DNA from: Fidelibacterota bacterium
Lineage (GTDB): Bacteria > Marinisomatota > Marinisomatia > Marinisomatales > UBA8229
NCBI GenBank assembly: GCA_002686675.1
Contig: NYYF01000039.1
Span: forward strand, 1 to 9,029
Direction of reading: 5' to 3'
Length of the DNA stretch: 9,029 nt
A program made the translations under genes and the position numbers. The notes under the pieces are model-generated. The model was not told the origin of the DNA. It worked only from the letters and a program-made list of their open reading frames with translations, and ran no database searches. This document shows, piece by piece, positions 8,761-9,029 of the stretch (its first letter is position 1; every line of letters begins with the position of its first letter).

Positions 8761-9029
8761 CTAGCTAATATTCACAAAATCGAGCATATGCTGGTATTCT
8801 TTCAGGAAATGACGGCGCAATTCAATAAAAGACCTGTTCCGCAGATGCGGATCTTTTGCAACCAGATCAAAAGCTGCTTTTCGTGCGGATTTAATGATAG
8901 ATCCATCCATAACCAAATCAGCGATTTTATATTTAAAGAATCCGCTTTGCTTTATTCCAAAAAATTTGCCCGGCCCACGCAATTTTAAATCTTCATCCGA
9001 AATAATAAATCCATCATTTATTCTTTCCA
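8761..9029 (-). CDS. recG: ATP-dependent DNA helicase RecG, C-terminal end only
   Basis: RecG remodels stalled replication forks and Holliday junctions. Only the last 88 codons are in the window; the gene enters from the right edge and stops at TAG (8763-8761). Reading the minus strand from 9027 gives ERINDGFIISDEDLKLRGPG, followed by KFFGIKQSG and YKIADLVMDG. This is the conserved RecG C-terminal block, where the family commonly has LRGPGEFFGTRQSG and then FxIADL. The closing helices (KSARKAAFDLVAKDPHL and onward) match the usual position of the C-terminal wedge-contacting tail. A start inside this block would be an artefact, because the frame is open to the window edge. The next gene on the same strand is about 260 bases downstream, so recG is probably not in its operon. 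Confidence 0.93.
   Translation of the reverse strand, partial: ERINDGFIISDEDLKLRGPGKFFGIKQSGFFKYKIADLVMDGSIIKSARKAAFDLVAKDPHLRNRSFIELRRHFLKEYQHMLDFVNIS

Noticed and set aside
8788..8988. 66-codon plus-strand frame at the right edge
   Set aside because: It is antisense to the conserved RecG C-terminal block.

Overview
The window comes from an AT-rich bacterial chromosome. The gene families point to the FCB group (Bacteroidota, Ignavibacteriota, Marinimicrobia and relatives): a DUF4835-type exported protein, a very long DUF2723 membrane protein with the FWDCGE / GVPHPPGSPL signature, an HD-domain class II tRNA nucleotidyltransferase of Bacteroidota-like length, and a CTP synthase with an LPGFG glutaminase loop. 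Most genes lack a clear Shine-Dalgarno sequence, which fits that group, although kdsB has a strong one. Kdo biosynthesis implies a Gram-negative envelope with LPS. The exact phylum cannot be fixed from this window.

Layout, left to right: (1) pyrG (CTP synthase, minus, cut by the left edge just past its catalytic Cys386) overlaps kdsB (CMP-Kdo synthetase, minus) by 4 nt. kdsB has its own leader with a strong RBS, a -10-like box and two overlapping palindromes. (2) A class II CCA/poly(A) nucleotidyltransferase gene (minus) is divergent from (3) a secreted DUF4835 gene (plus). (4) The DUF4835 gene converges on a GT2 glycosyltransferase gene (minus); the two coding regions overlap tail to tail by 34 bp, with a hairpin around each stop codon. 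(5) A 979-codon DUF2723 membrane protein gene lies 49 nt upstream of the GT2 gene and probably forms an operon with it. (6) The 3' end of recG (minus) enters from the right edge.

There are two functional themes. One is envelope sugar chemistry: PyrG makes CTP, KdsB spends CTP on CMP-Kdo, and the DUF2723 and GT2 pair probably glycosylates proteins or lipid carriers at the membrane. The other is housekeeping nucleic-acid work (tRNA 3'-end synthesis, RecG branch migration). I see no mobile element, CRISPR array, tRNA or rRNA, and no gene-free stretch over 300 bases. The region reads as ordinary core genome. The items worth a second look are the interlocked convergent gene ends, the DUF2723-GT2 pair, unusual residues in KdsB and the nucleotidyltransferase, and the palindromes in the kdsB leader. 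I do not see a convincing undescribed system.
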